The translations under genes and the position numbers were made by a program. Positions 50,757 through 62,130 of a stretch of 64,000 nt of DNA are shown one piece after another. A model generated the notes under the pieces. The model worked only from the letters and a program-made list of their open reading frames with translations. It was not told the origin of the DNA and made no database searches. Source of the stretch: Glandiceps talaboti. Lineage: Eukaryota > Hemichordata > Enteropneusta > Spengelidae. How positions within the stretch are numbered: position 1 is the stretch's first letter; every line of letters starts with the position of its first letter. The stretch spans positions 21,288,151 to 21,352,150 of the forward strand of contig NC_135563.1 of assembly GCF_964340395.1 (NCBI RefSeq), given 5' to 3'.

Positions 50757-51643
50757 TATCAGTTGCAACATATGTTTTATAACTGAACATATACATTTCA
50801 TACATCGTATGGCTGCCTAACAATATGCAGTAATGCGTACAGATCAATAGGGGTATCGATGACAACAATGAAGGCTGTTCCCAAGGTAACACAAGAATAT
50901 AGAAAACTAGCTCCTGTAATTACCAAATGTATTCTTTCAGTGTTCTTTCAGACACACAGGTCACATGGTTGTCTTAAAAAAAGAGCACAATTCGTGGCCT
51001 TTCTACACTAGTGTCCACTCCATCTAGACACGTAGCTGGTGGTGCCGTATTCATGTACAGTGAAAAAAGTGTAGGCGTGCGTAAATGAAGTCATAAACGT
51101 ATATTTTCTTTGCAATGATCAGTGGTGACAGTTTGCGTTGAACAGTGCAAAACTGGTTACTACCACCGTACCACGTAACCATGTATTGACAGATAAATGG
51201 ATGAGGTGTGTCATTACAATATTCTCTTGCCCAGACATAGTAGTATGGCTTACAGGCTCTCCCACAAACCCCATATCCGGACAGTAAAGGTTTTATCCTC
51301 TACCTTATTCAATGCTCAAAACATTTGAAATCAATAATGTGGACCTTTCTGAAGACAAGGTTGGATGTGATATCTCGTTAAGATCTCGATAAAAGCCAAC
51401 GCCGTGTATCAAATGTATTGATATGTACACTGACCACGTTCGTTCAGCTTATATGGTGTCATGTATATCGTTCACTCACATGCAGAGCACAAAACGTCGG
51501 GACAAAGCGAACGATTAAAAAATTGGAGGTACATGTACAGTATGATTATGTCTATAGGTTTGAATTTCTAAAACCTCTCAGTCTCAATAGTCATCAAACC
51601 TATTTTCAATGTAAATAGTAACATTTTGCACTCCTTTGGACAG
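50757..51643. other. AT-rich DNA, no gene recognised
   Basis: A very good acceptor-like ATTCTCTTGCCCAG occurs near 51.23 kb. The two frames open after it run 30 and 17 codons, with no donor and no AATAAA. Not called. Confidence 0.4.
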
Positions 51644-51853
51644 CTAGGGAGCCATTCTAAATGCCACCTTGTAGTTTACTGTTGTAGGGTCAATGTTTTG
51701 TAACTTTTCTTGTGCTGTCTCCATCATGCTGTCGATGCTAGACTTCGTGATATCAGGAAAATAACTATTTTGAACTGTTTCAACGGATTTGATCCTATAT
51801 GTTGCGATATACATATTGCTAACAATGTCACCAACAGATGAACATTCTATCCA
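51644..51853 (-). CDS. Weak candidate terminal exon or repeat-borne ORF
   Basis: A minus-strand frame ending at TAG (51646-51644) gives about 68 residues from the palindrome downstream, including NWIECSSVGDIV and SYFPDITKSSIDSMMETAQE. Its composition is protein-like but GC is not raised. The frame continues through the 36-bp palindrome at 51861-51896. Because that palindrome is a dispersed element, the upstream end cannot be trusted. No family is recognised. Confidence 0.2.
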   Translation of the reverse strand, partial: WIECSSVGDIVSNMYIATYRIKSVETVQNSYFPDITKSSIDSMMETAQEKLQNIDPTTVNYKVAFRMAP

Positions 51854-51903
51854 GTTGTAGCATAGACCCTCCACCAACGTTGGTGGAGGGTCTATGGTTG
51901 TAG
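51854..51903. mobile_element. Perfect 36-bp palindrome with 7-bp direct flanks
   Basis: CATAGACCCTCCACCAAC at 51861-51878 is followed at once by its exact reverse complement (51879-51896). GTTGTAG occurs immediately before (51854-51860) and immediately after (51897-51903). A related palindrome with its own 7-bp flanks lies at 63525-63566. The layout looks like a very short element with target-site duplication, or like a unit whose ends are part of the element. Confidence 0.7.
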
Positions 51904-53289
<1,386 letters not shown>

Positions 53290-53398
53290 CGGGGGAGGGG
53301 GGTATACGTACGATCCTGTGCCAGTGCATTCGGGTAAACTACTTTTTTCTTTATTAGGCTGTGTCAACATTGAGAAAGAGCCAACAAAATCAAGTGCG

Positions 53399-53750
53399 CG
53401 CTACCTTCGCTACCACATCTCAATATTCCGCTACCTTTCGCTACCTTCGCTACCACATCTCAGTGCTTTTGCTGGAAACAAATATTCCGCTACCCTCCGC
53501 TACCTTCGCTACCATATTCCATTACTTTTGCTGGAAAAAAAATTCGCTACCCTCCGTTACCTACCGCTACCTTCGCTACCACATCTCAGTGCTTTTTCTG
53601 GAAAAAATATTCCGCTACCCTCCGCTACCTTCGCTACCACATTTCAATACTTTTGCTGGAAAAAAATTCCGCTACACTCCGTTACCTACCACATTTCAGT
53701 GCTTTTGCTGGAAAAAATAACTCGCTACCTTTACCTTACGCTACACCCAC
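53399..53750. repeat. GCTACC-rich minisatellite, ~53-67-bp unit
   Basis: Five to six units each carry CCGCTACCCTCCGCTACC, TTCGCTACCACAT and CTTTTGCTGGAAAAAA. Spacing of the CTTTTGCTGG block is 59, 67, 57 and 53 bp. Two plus frames are open across it, with stops avoided by the repeat composition. No splice or homology support exists, so it is not called coding. Confidence 0.93.
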
Positions 53751-53986
53751 CATGATATTTGACTAGATTTTGAGAGAAAATCTTGCTTTGACAGGTCACT
53801 TCATTAATAATGAAAACTTCACTTACTAACTGCTCAAGGTGCCATATGAATAACAATTATTCAAGTACACAAAACATATGATATTTAAAGGATACCACAT
53901 TTAATTCATGTGTGCAAAAGTAGTTCCTACGACATCTATGGAGCATTAATATCCCAGGCAATGTAATTTGACAATCATTTCACTTT

Positions 53987-54022
53987 GCTACCTTCGCTAT
54001 CATCCGCTACGTAGCGAAGGCG
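53987..54022. repeat. Detached inverted GCTACC copy
   Basis: CCTTCGCTA at 53991-53999 pairs with TAGCGAAGG at 54012-54020, with GCTACGTAGC inside. It uses the same words as the minisatellite ~240 bp away. Confidence 0.75.
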
Positions 54023-54822
54023 AAAAATAAAAACAATTCAACCCCAGATTGAGCACTATATAGTGCTTGTAGCGTACTTACAATTAAATGAACAGGGAAA
54101 CTATATCTCAATATATTTTTGATTTAGAATGGTTCCAATGTATACAGATGTGGAAAATGACGTCATACCTCGTTAACATAAATACTTTCTTCTGTGATAT
54201 TCGAGTTGCTTTTCCACCCACATCTATACATAGCAACATATTGATCACCGCGACGGCACAATTCCTATTGACGATATATGTTTTGCATATATTTACTGTT
54301 TAAGGCAAACTGCGATTTCAATAGAGGTAGTATAAGGTAGAAGTACTATTTCCAGTTTCTTTAGGCATTTGCACTTTATAATCTTTTCAGGACTACTCTT
54401 TGCCTAGGAGGAAGTGATACAGATACGGAATGATAACAGCTGTTAAGCTCTGCCTTTCTTCAGGCGCTAACAATCTAACTGGCTTTTTTTCACTTATATT
54501 GTATAAATCAGTGGAATTTCAGACAATTCGTGACCAGTAGACAAATATTAATGGGGTTACCCTTCTGATAATGATCATTATGTGGCCATGAATTTGCAGA
54601 GAACTCTTCGTGATATTTCCTAATGTAAATCATTCGAGTTTTAGGTTACAGTCTTACAAATACACTTTTCTGGCCTTGAGCTCACTCCAACGCATGGGAA
54701 TTGTGGTAATTCGATCAACTCGTCTTCAAAAAAAGTGAAAGGGTCATCACATTATGGTGGAGAACTTTGCAACGAATCGCAACGATGTCGGTTTTCAAAG
54801 ATGACACAGTTCCTTGTGGTTG
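54023..54822. other. AT-rich DNA, no gene recognised
   Basis: A CRE palindrome TGACGTCA lies at 54159-54166. Nothing else is seen. Confidence 0.45.
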
Positions 54823-54928
54823 TCATTTGTGATGATGATCTCCCTGGCTTCTTAATCCCATGGTTTGCACAGCAACGAGGCTGTCAAACGCACTGCATTT
54901 GATTTTGCGCAGTAGTGTACTCCAAAAT
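54823..54928 (-). CDS. Candidate exon, unknown protein
   Basis: A good acceptor on the minus strand (ACATTTTGATCTACAG) ends before 54928. The frame entered at codon position 3 is open for 34 residues to TGA at 54825-54823. GC is near 47 percent. The peptide includes FWSTLLRKIKCSAFDSLVAV and ends GDHHHK. Because the sequence stays GC-rich after the stop, a frameshifted repeat-borne coding remnant is as likely as a true terminal exon. No AATAAA is close. No family is recognised. Confidence 0.25.
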
Positions 54929-55621
54929 CTGTAGATCAAAATGTTTCATTTAATAAGGCAGTAATAAGTCCTTCGAATGTTAACGTTGTTTAAGGAGTGA
55001 AGGGATAATCCACCCGAAAGGAAAAAATCACCTTATGTTTGGTTGTATAAAGGTCATTGTTCCGTAATAATAGACATTATTCGCAGCAAGATATTTCTTA
55101 ATGCTGAGTTCCTTGTTCTCTTGCACGATAAAAGTTGTTATGTAAAAAGAATTACATAAAACAAGAACAGGCGTACTCTGTATTGCATGAGAGACAACGA
55201 GGGAAATCGTACATCAACCTTTTCCCTACTATCTTCAATAACATGTGGGCGTTGTCATGACCGCTAGGGACAATTGTGTCAATATTGCTTGAACAACATC
55301 TGCAGATTGACACTCGGTCATGTCCACCTAGTGTCTTTGTGATGGATTTTTTTGACCCAATTTGCAAGTCACTGACTGGATCATGTGATGAGAAATTCTT
55401 CATCTACACATCCTCAAGAACATCCCATCAAATTTCGCTGAACTCTGTGCACTATTTTTTTTAGTTAATTTTTTTAAAAATCACATGTTCTTAACCCAAA
55501 TCGAACACCTGTGGATCAATCATTGCCACTTGAACAACCTTCCATCTAAACACCCTAATATAGATAATGTCCCCATCATATACCAAGGCAACTTGTTTGG
55601 TGTTTTGTACTTCAAGTTGCG
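54929..55621. other. No supported gene; opposing ORFs
   Basis: Overlapping 60-85 codon frames occur on both strands at 55.15-55.46 kb in slightly GC-raised DNA. Their peptides are cysteine-containing but match nothing I recognise. Confidence 0.35.
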
Positions 55622-55652
55622 CGCACACACCACACACACACATACACACAAA

Positions 55653-55712
<60 letters not shown>
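55622..55712. repeat. (CA)n microsatellite
   Basis: A CA array with a few CAAA and CATA interruptions near its start. Confidence 0.97.
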
Positions 55713-55714
<2 letters not shown>

Positions 55715-55783
55715 GAGATGGCGTCTGCTTTCCAGTGGAAATTAGACAGACACACTGACGGAAGTGAGCAGCGACATCCTTAG

Positions 55784-56230
55784 ATGATCGTGCTAGTCTG
55801 CTTTCAGTTATCTTACCAGGGGTGTCTGGCTCGGTACAAACGGGGTCTCTCGGGGAACCTGTCAGCTGAAAATCGAAAATACTGTAGGTACCTTGGGGAA
55901 TCCAAGAATCACATGCACGAAATTGTTGATTCCCGAAAAATAAATTTGCCCATCTTGCAACATTATTTCAGCTACTTTTGTATCCTTGATTGTTTACATA
56001 ACAAAAGCTCTTGAAAACGTCGTACAGTCGTAATTGATAAAAACAATCGATCGCATTTCATTCCTTTCTTGGATAAGGCCAAGTCAGGCCAATCTCCAAG
56101 CTTCCCATGCTCCAGGACGAGAGTCAAGCTGGACAACCTCGAGTATGATGTCACATAGTAGTCAAACATAACTTGGGGCAACTTGTAGCCCCCACTAGAC
56201 TCTTCGGGTGGCATATCCCCATAGTTCAAC
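55784..56230. other. GC-elevated region with ORFs on both strands
   Basis: Around 55819-55884 an exon-like stretch bounded by TTATCTTACCAG and TGTAG|GTACCT is open on plus. At 56040-56230 both a plus frame (ending near 56.16 kb) and an 85-codon minus frame (55972-56229) have GC-rich third positions. The raised GC over ~450 bp suggests a decayed gene or transposon fragment, but the strand cannot be decided and no motif is recognised. Confidence 0.3.
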
Positions 56231-56309
56231 GCATTCCTGGGCTATTGGCTCTCACCAGCACAAGAATATCTTAATAATTACTGTTATTATTTTATCATTT
56301 CCTTGATAG

Positions 56310-56509
56310 TGTATATCAATCCAACATCAACAAACATTACAGTACTGCTGAGACCGTCGCGACATATCATGCCTGTAAAAGGAGAAAATATTACAATGGA
56401 AATAACTGTTCACACTACTTTGGGTTATTTGTATGAAACCATGGTTGATATAACCGATCTTCCTCCGTTGCCATGGCGTTCTGACTGCAACATTTACTAT
56501 ACAGTTTGA
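56310..56509 (+). CDS. Candidate terminal exon, unknown beta-rich protein
   Basis: An acceptor-like TTTTATCATTTCCTTGATAG ends at 56309. The frame entered at codon position 2 stays open for 66 residues to TGA at 56507-56509. The peptide alternates hydrophobic and polar residues like a beta-sandwich (GENITMEITVHTTLG, then DITDLPPLPWRSDC), with two N-x-T sites, suggesting an extracellular fold. A loose resemblance to MD-2-related lipid-recognition proteins was considered but is not strong enough to name. No AATAAA is close by. Confidence 0.27.
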
Positions 56510-57293
56510 AGCTGACTGAATCGATCGATAACCATGGATTACAACGAAACATTGACAACTCTAGAATACTATAGTGACTGTTATCTAAGTAGTTTTATAT
56601 ATATTTTTGAACGTTTATATACGTTGTCACAGAGGATGTGTAAAAGGCGTATAGTGTTATCTTGCAATCTGCCATAACTTTTGTTTTATGAAGTCTTCAA
56701 TCTGAAGAATTCCGATTGCTTGTAAAGATATTGAAACTTCAGTGCCATCGAAATTTAATATGATGTCATTTTTCAATATCTCATTAGTAAAACGGCTCCC
56801 CCTTGATCATTCCCACTATTAGATAGATGTGCCAACATCGACGGATTAAATTGCACTTAGAATCAGTTCCATTTCTGAGTTACCTTTCCAGGCAACTTCC
56901 ATTAAGAAATTGCACCTCGCAATCTTGTGTCACTATACAGCAAGGAAAACATTTGCTTTGTTCAGAATTGATTAAGGACGTTTTTGTGTTTCGAAGCACG
57001 ATAGTAATCATGGATACGAAACGGATGTTGGAAGGGTAGATATGTTTTTCGATCCTTTCTTATCATAGAAGGCCGGTGGCAGCGCTTTCACTGCAACTAA
57101 AAGGAAATTAATAAACGGGATATCACAGTACCTGTAAAACAGATTGCGTTTTCTTACAGTACTAACAATGACTACACTTACTTTAACTACAGCCAAACGG
57201 ACAAATGCCTTCATCGCCAAAGGGTATGAACATATATGTGTCAATGGACCTGCCTGAATTAGTTACTTTCGAAGGGTCATTTTAGTTTACCAG
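56510..57293. other. AT-rich DNA, no gene recognised
   Basis: A 70-codon plus frame (56827-57039) and a 78-codon minus frame (57008-57244) have no further support. Confidence 0.4.
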
Positions 57294-57382
57294 TCTGATG
57301 GGGAACATTGTTCACAGCGTATGAACAGCTCAGAGAACTCTCTTGAGGCACACATGTGGTATAGATTTCATTAAAAAATAAA
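57294..57382 (+). CDS. Weak candidate terminal exon with immediate AATAAA
   Basis: An acceptor-like CATTTTAGTTTACCAG ends at 57293. The phase-0 frame is open for 26 residues (SDGEHCSQRMNSSENS onward) to TAA at 57372-57374, and AATAAA lies at 57377-57382. GC is raised. The short length leaves chance likely. Confidence 0.22.
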
Positions 57383-57848
57383 GTTGGACTCATGAAATCG
57401 TTAATAACGCGAAAAGGACTGACTCATAGAAGAATGAATGAATGAATATTGAAGAAAATGAGCCATGAAACATTAGACTATCAGGCGCACTATTGATTTT
57501 AAGTAGAGACATCGACTTTATGGCGATTTATTAACGCTTGTAGTAAACACTTCACGTTTCATTTAGTGCACCCTATTGAACTCGTTAGAGCCAGAAGCTA
57601 GTCGACATCAGATTTTTACTAGCCACAAGTTCAATACTTGCACCTATTTCATTAACGTTGGTGTTGTATTGCTGTTACACAAACATAAATAATAAAAAGG
57701 TGACTAGATTAAATGTGCATTCATAATTTACAAAACGCCTAATTGGACTCTTCTCCATGTAAGAGATCAACTCAAAATAAAAACAAATTACTTGATTTTA
57801 ATACTTAATAATGCTGATATAAAGAGACAGAAGACATGCGTACATAAT
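57383..57848. other. AT-rich DNA, no feature seen
   Basis: Only a short GAAT run near 57.44 kb is visible. Confidence 0.5.
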
Positions 57849-57930
57849 ACATACATACATACATACATACATACATACATACATACATACATACATACAT
57901 ACATACATACATACATACATACATACATAC

Positions 57931-57961
<31 letters not shown>

Positions 57962-58000
57962 CATACATACATTCCTGCATTACGTACGTACGTACGTACG

Positions 58001-58072
<72 letters not shown>

Positions 58073-58085
58073 AACAAACAAACAC
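57849..58085. repeat. Tetranucleotide ladder ATAC - ACGT - ACAG - AAAC
   Basis: About thirty ATAC copies with one TTAC variant (57849-57972) are followed by a 10-base spacer, five ACGT copies, about eighteen ACAG copies (to about 58067) and four AAAC copies. Each block differs from its neighbour by one or two substitutions. Confidence 0.97.
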
Positions 58086-58566
58086 ACAGTTATGACATTA
58101 CCCTTTTCTATATGAAAGGTAAAACAGACTGAAACCATGTAACAGGAACATAAGAATAAGTGAATGCAGTTACAGGTACACATACATGTTTTTCATTACA
58201 CTTATGAAACAGAGTCAAATTGTGTTTAATTTCGCGTATGGAAGTCTCGCTGTCAGATAAGTTGTTAGTCACGCAACGTTGTTTTGATTAAAAACGATTG
58301 CAAACCTACAGCGCACAGAGTGTATAAATAGCGACATAACACTTCAAGGCCATGACTGAACTTTTGATCTAATCTTCATGTATTCCATTTGCCTTTGGCC
58401 GTTCATATTTAAGATCAATCTAGTTTACTGTACTTTCACTTTCAAATATACTAAAGTGTCAAAGTAACTTTAATGAGAGTGTGTGTTAGTGCTTTACATA
58501 TCATCTGAATGCTTGTGACTTATGGATTGGGTTCCGTCAGTCCATGTGTCCGTGCGTCTGTGCTTC
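58086..58566. other. AT-rich DNA, no feature seen
   Basis: No array or exon-like signal is visible. Confidence 0.5.
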
Positions 58567-59184
58567 CGTACGTCCGTCCGTCCGTCCGTCCAGAGCCGTT
58601 TCTTGGAGATGCCTGGGTCGATTTTTTTCAAACTTGGTACAGGGGCAACATACTATGGCATACATATGCACGTCAATTTGTTTCATGATACGGTCCAATA
58701 TGGCCGCCTAGCAGCCATTTTGTTTGTGAATTTTCCCTGTCCAAAGCCATTACTCAGACATGCTTGAACAGATCTCATTCAAAGTTGGTCTTAGGACAGT
58801 GTTCTATGACATACATGTGCATATTCATTGTTGTGATACGATCCAATATGGCTGCCTGGCAGCCATTTTGTTTGCGAATTTTCCATCTCCAAAGCCATAA
58901 CTCAGACATGCTTGAACAGATCTCATTCAAAGTTGGTATTAGGACAGTGTTCTATGACATACATGTGCATATTCATTGTTGTTGTGATACGATCCAATAT
59001 GGCTGCCTGGCAGCCATTTTGTTTGCGAATTTTCCATCTCCAAAGCCATAACTCAGACATGCTTGAACAGATCTCATTCAAAGTTGGTATTAGGACAGTG
59101 TTCTATGACATATATGTGCATATTCATTTTCGTTGTGATACAATCCGATATGGCTGCCTGGCAGCCATTTTGTTGGCGCAGTCT
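58567..59184 (+). repeat. CGTC run plus four 148-151-bp tandem units
   Basis: A short CGTC array (58567-58590) leads into four head-to-tail units. Using the TCAAAGTTGGT block, units start near 58629, 58780, 58928 and 59079. The first is the most divergent and the last three are nearly identical apart from small 3-base length changes. Each unit has the dyad ATGGCTGCC-T-GGCAGCCAT (58700, 58848, 58999, 59150; the first copy varies) followed by TTTTG. Open frames run through the units in two plus frames but contain the dyad and have no start context, so the array is treated as satellite-like DNA of a dispersed family. Confidence 0.93.
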
Positions 59185-59917
59185 TCATGTTCCTTAAAAC
59201 CCAATCATAGCGGGAACTATGTCATTCTCAATGACTTGTTTCACTATCTTTTATCAGCTTGAAGATAACTGTATACAGTCATCGCAATCAATATGACCTT
59301 ATCGTTAGAGTGCATGCTGAGGATATACTCCCGAAAGATTGCCGGTGGTCGACTGAAGTTATGTTGTAATTAAAAAAAAATAGGCTGACTATCCGTGTTA
59401 TCAACAACATATGAGTAGCGAGCATCGAACTTTTAAAAAATGAATTAGAAGTGTCCAGAATTAATGATGCAATGCCCCAGACAAATGTCTGCCGTTTCTA
59501 AATTATAGATAATTTTCTACAAGTATATATATTACATACAAGAAGAGAGTACGTTTTACATTATGGACGTTTTACTAATCAATACGGTGAATTGGTTACA
59601 TGGCCCTTAAGTTCTTAAAATATTAAGGCCATAGCAAATCTAATTACAATACGATCCATTTGAGACATTACGAGCATCTTTTAAGTAGGAGCAATTACAC
59701 GTCTGTTTGTAAGTCAATTTTCCACCATATACATGTATGTTTATCACAGCAGCTTATAACGAATTGTCAGTATGTAATAAAGAGTTCAGCTGTGGTCGAT
59801 TCTGTATGTTGACAATGTGTGACCGTTGTCTCTCTTTTTCAAATTATATGATCAGACTGTGAACTGGAATTCCCGAGGAAACTGTTTGATAATGCTAGCT
59901 GGATTTATATATTATTA
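59185..59917. other. AT-rich DNA, no feature seen
   Basis: No array or exon-like signal is visible. Confidence 0.5.
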
Positions 59918-60013
59918 GCCCAATACTGTTCCACGTCTTGCAGCGAGAGGTCGTTTTCCCGTTATACCGGGTGAATGACATCAGGTAGCTATAGATGTGG
60001 AACAGTATTTGGC
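59918..60013. mobile_element. 96-bp imperfect palindromic element
   Basis: GCCCAATACTGTTCCACGTCT at the left end is mirrored by AGATGTGGAACAGTATTTGGC at the right, and the inner parts (GTTTTCCCGTTATA against TATACCGGGTGAATG) still pair patchily. It is a short fold-back element of MITE type without coding capacity. An apparent splice-site pair inside (CTTGCAG, then CAG|GTAGCT, 41 bases apart) is best explained by the palindrome. Confidence 0.7.
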
Positions 60014-61589
60014 AAATGACATATTTGTACGTTACCTGCAACTATGAATTAATTATCGAATGCCCATAAATACTGTTTCATTCCAAATAAACCTCTTCCG
60101 TGTTGTATATTGTTAAGCGCTAGCCTACTATCACGCATTTCTCTGATGACTGCAATGCGGTTGTTTACATCCCAGCCGTAACTTTACCATCCAATCAGAG
60201 TGAGCGTTTGCTCTGTAAAAATGACGTAATGTTTTAGTTGTTGTGTATCACTCAAACTTAGCCATTTTCAAACAAATGTCTGTTAACAATGAGTGTGTCC
60301 TTGTTTTGCGTACATTATTTCATTAAATGTTCATAATATGCTTTGTTGCCCCAGTTAAGCAAAGATTGTACCCTCTGTGGCGGTAATTTTGGTATCTTTT
60401 CCGAATTTAGAATTCATGTTTACGATCGTGTTATGACGATTTGCATAATCATGCATTTACGTTTGAGGTCACAAATGATTGCTTAGATTTTCATTTTACT
60501 TGGTGACTAAATCAATGACGTCATGACATTAAATATAGATGATTGGTGTGGCTTGCATATGATGACATTAATTTGCATAAATTACAAAATATGCAATGAT
60601 TTTCAATAAAGGAATATGTCCCAATACATGTGTTCTCTTTTTGCACAAACTCCTTAGAATTTATTTTGCTGTAATATGGACTGCGAAAATTCCAATATAG
60701 AAGGTATAAAATAATATTCAGTCTAGATCTAGTTATTTATCATACTCGCTATTGTGCCGACATACGTGATTATAGTATATGAGATGTCTCCGTGAAATAT
60801 TTATGATATTCCGAATACAGTTATCAATAATAAATAACATATGACATCAAATCTTTCTTATATGTATCAAAATATTACTCGATGTTATGTTTTAATTATA
60901 TATGATATCGCCAGATCCCAACACTAATCTCCTTGTTGGTTATGCTTACTCGCGCAACAAAGTTTTCGGATTTACAGATGATCTGTGTCTGTCACCCTAG
61001 GAGTAATTGATTTGTTTGACCTTTAATGGTGTGGCTAGACTTTAATCATTTGTATCCCCGCAAGTGTCTCTGTAAGTGAAGATAGCAAAAACGCCTAGAC
61101 CGAACTTACTATGATTGACAGTTACTAACCAAACCGGCGTGACTATACAGTTCTAACTAGGTGGAAGTCTTTTTGTTATAAAAGAAAATATAGACATTTA
61201 TAGCGCAAACGTATAAAATGATACATTCTGTGAATACAAATCAACATCACTGCGAGATGAAACAAGGGGATTCAAACACCAAACTGTTTGTTGGTGCTGA
61301 CATTAAGATCAAATGTAACATTCCATGTCCATGCGCGCTATCAGTGCCTGTATTTTGTTTGTGTAATGCATAACAAAAAAATTGTGGGATCATGCCACCT
61401 AACCCCCTCCACGACGCCACTTAAGTACTCGCTCATGTTCGATGTGTGTTATGTTGTCAATCGCGGGTATACCACCCCCTTTAAATGATTTATTACTCAA
61501 AACATAGCTAATATATCAATCAATCCCGTAATATTTAATTTCCACAACTAGTCAAGTTGCGTAACCAGATTACTATGTTTCCTGTACAG
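60014..61589. other. AT-rich DNA with promoter-like words
   Basis: A CCAAT box at 60191-60195 and TGACGTAA at 60222-60229 lie 30 bases apart in a somewhat CpG-richer stretch. A full TGACGTCA is at 60526-60533. No start codon with a convincing ORF follows, so a promoter is only a possibility. Confidence 0.3.
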
Positions 61590-61769
61590 GCCTTTCCAAA
61601 ATGTTCGATGGTGGCACCCCTACTTCCTGTCTGTGTGTATCTTGAGGGTATACATGGTATATGTTACTCGGTTAATCATAAAGCTCTGATGCTTTCCTCG
61701 ATGACTGAACAATACGAAAAACATCCCTGCTTTACACTGCTACAGAATACCAAGTTACAAAGCTCTTAA
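61590..61769 (+). CDS. Weak candidate terminal exon
   Basis: A good acceptor (TATGTTTCCTGTACAG) ends at 61589. The phase-0 frame is open for 59 residues (AFPKCSMVAPLLPVCVYLEG onward, ending KLQSS) to TAA at 61767-61769. A donor-like GAGG|GTATAC lies 62 bases in. No AATAAA is close and the protein is unrecognised. Confidence 0.2.
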   Translation, partial: AFPKCSMVAPLLPVCVYLEGIHGICYSVNHKALMLSSMTEQYEKHPCFTLLQNTKLQSS

Positions 61770-61800
61770 GAAACGGTATTATGAGGTGAGATACCCCCAA

Positions 61801-62130
61801 TTAGAGCGAGGGCGCTGTATTCTCAATTTCCTGTTTGCAGTCTGCAATGGCCAATTTGCATCTCTTACACAAGTAAATCAAATTAGCAGATTGAGGATTA
61901 AAGAAAAGAAAAGAACTGTTATTTGAAGATTTAGTTTGTAAAGGTCGGAATTGAATATACTGACAATCTCCTGGTTGAGTCATTAGCACATGACATGGTT
62001 TCCGATATAGAATGACGGGGTTATGAAATAGCGTTGTAATTTTGTCGGGTTTAACTGACTTTAACTGACATATCGTACCGTATAGTGTTGACTTATTAAT
62101 ATACAGATTCCGGGGCTGCCGGGCACTCAC
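61801..62130 (-). CDS. Weak candidate ORF with CxxC
   Basis: The minus strand is open for about 119 codons to TAA at 61803-61801, one of the longest frames in the window outside arrays. Near its end it has YLCKRCKLAIADCKQE (C-x2-C-x6-C), and upstream of 62130 the same frame has CVCHSCTLCP. A length like this is still expected a few times by chance here. Acceptor-like AGs (GCCCTGTGAG, CCCGGCAG) occur near 62.11-62.13 kb. No homologue is recognised. Confidence 0.22.
   Translation of the reverse strand: MSARQPRNLYINKSTLYGTICQLKSVKPDKITTLFHNPVILYRKPCHVLMTQPGDCQYIQFRPLQTKSSNNSSFLFFNPQSANLIYLCKRCKLAIADCKQEIENTAPSL

Noticed and set aside
53318-53755. 145- and 119-codon frames
   Set aside because: Both cross the GCTACC minisatellite, and two frames are open at once, which is a composition effect.
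58590-59184. Possible CRISPR array or repeat protein gene
   Set aside because: Units of ~150 bp without a repeat/spacer pattern, in eukaryotic DNA. The frames cross a palindromic dyad and differ between units.
59944-59984. 41-bp microexon
   Set aside because: Its splice sites lie within a 96-bp palindromic element and are best explained by it.
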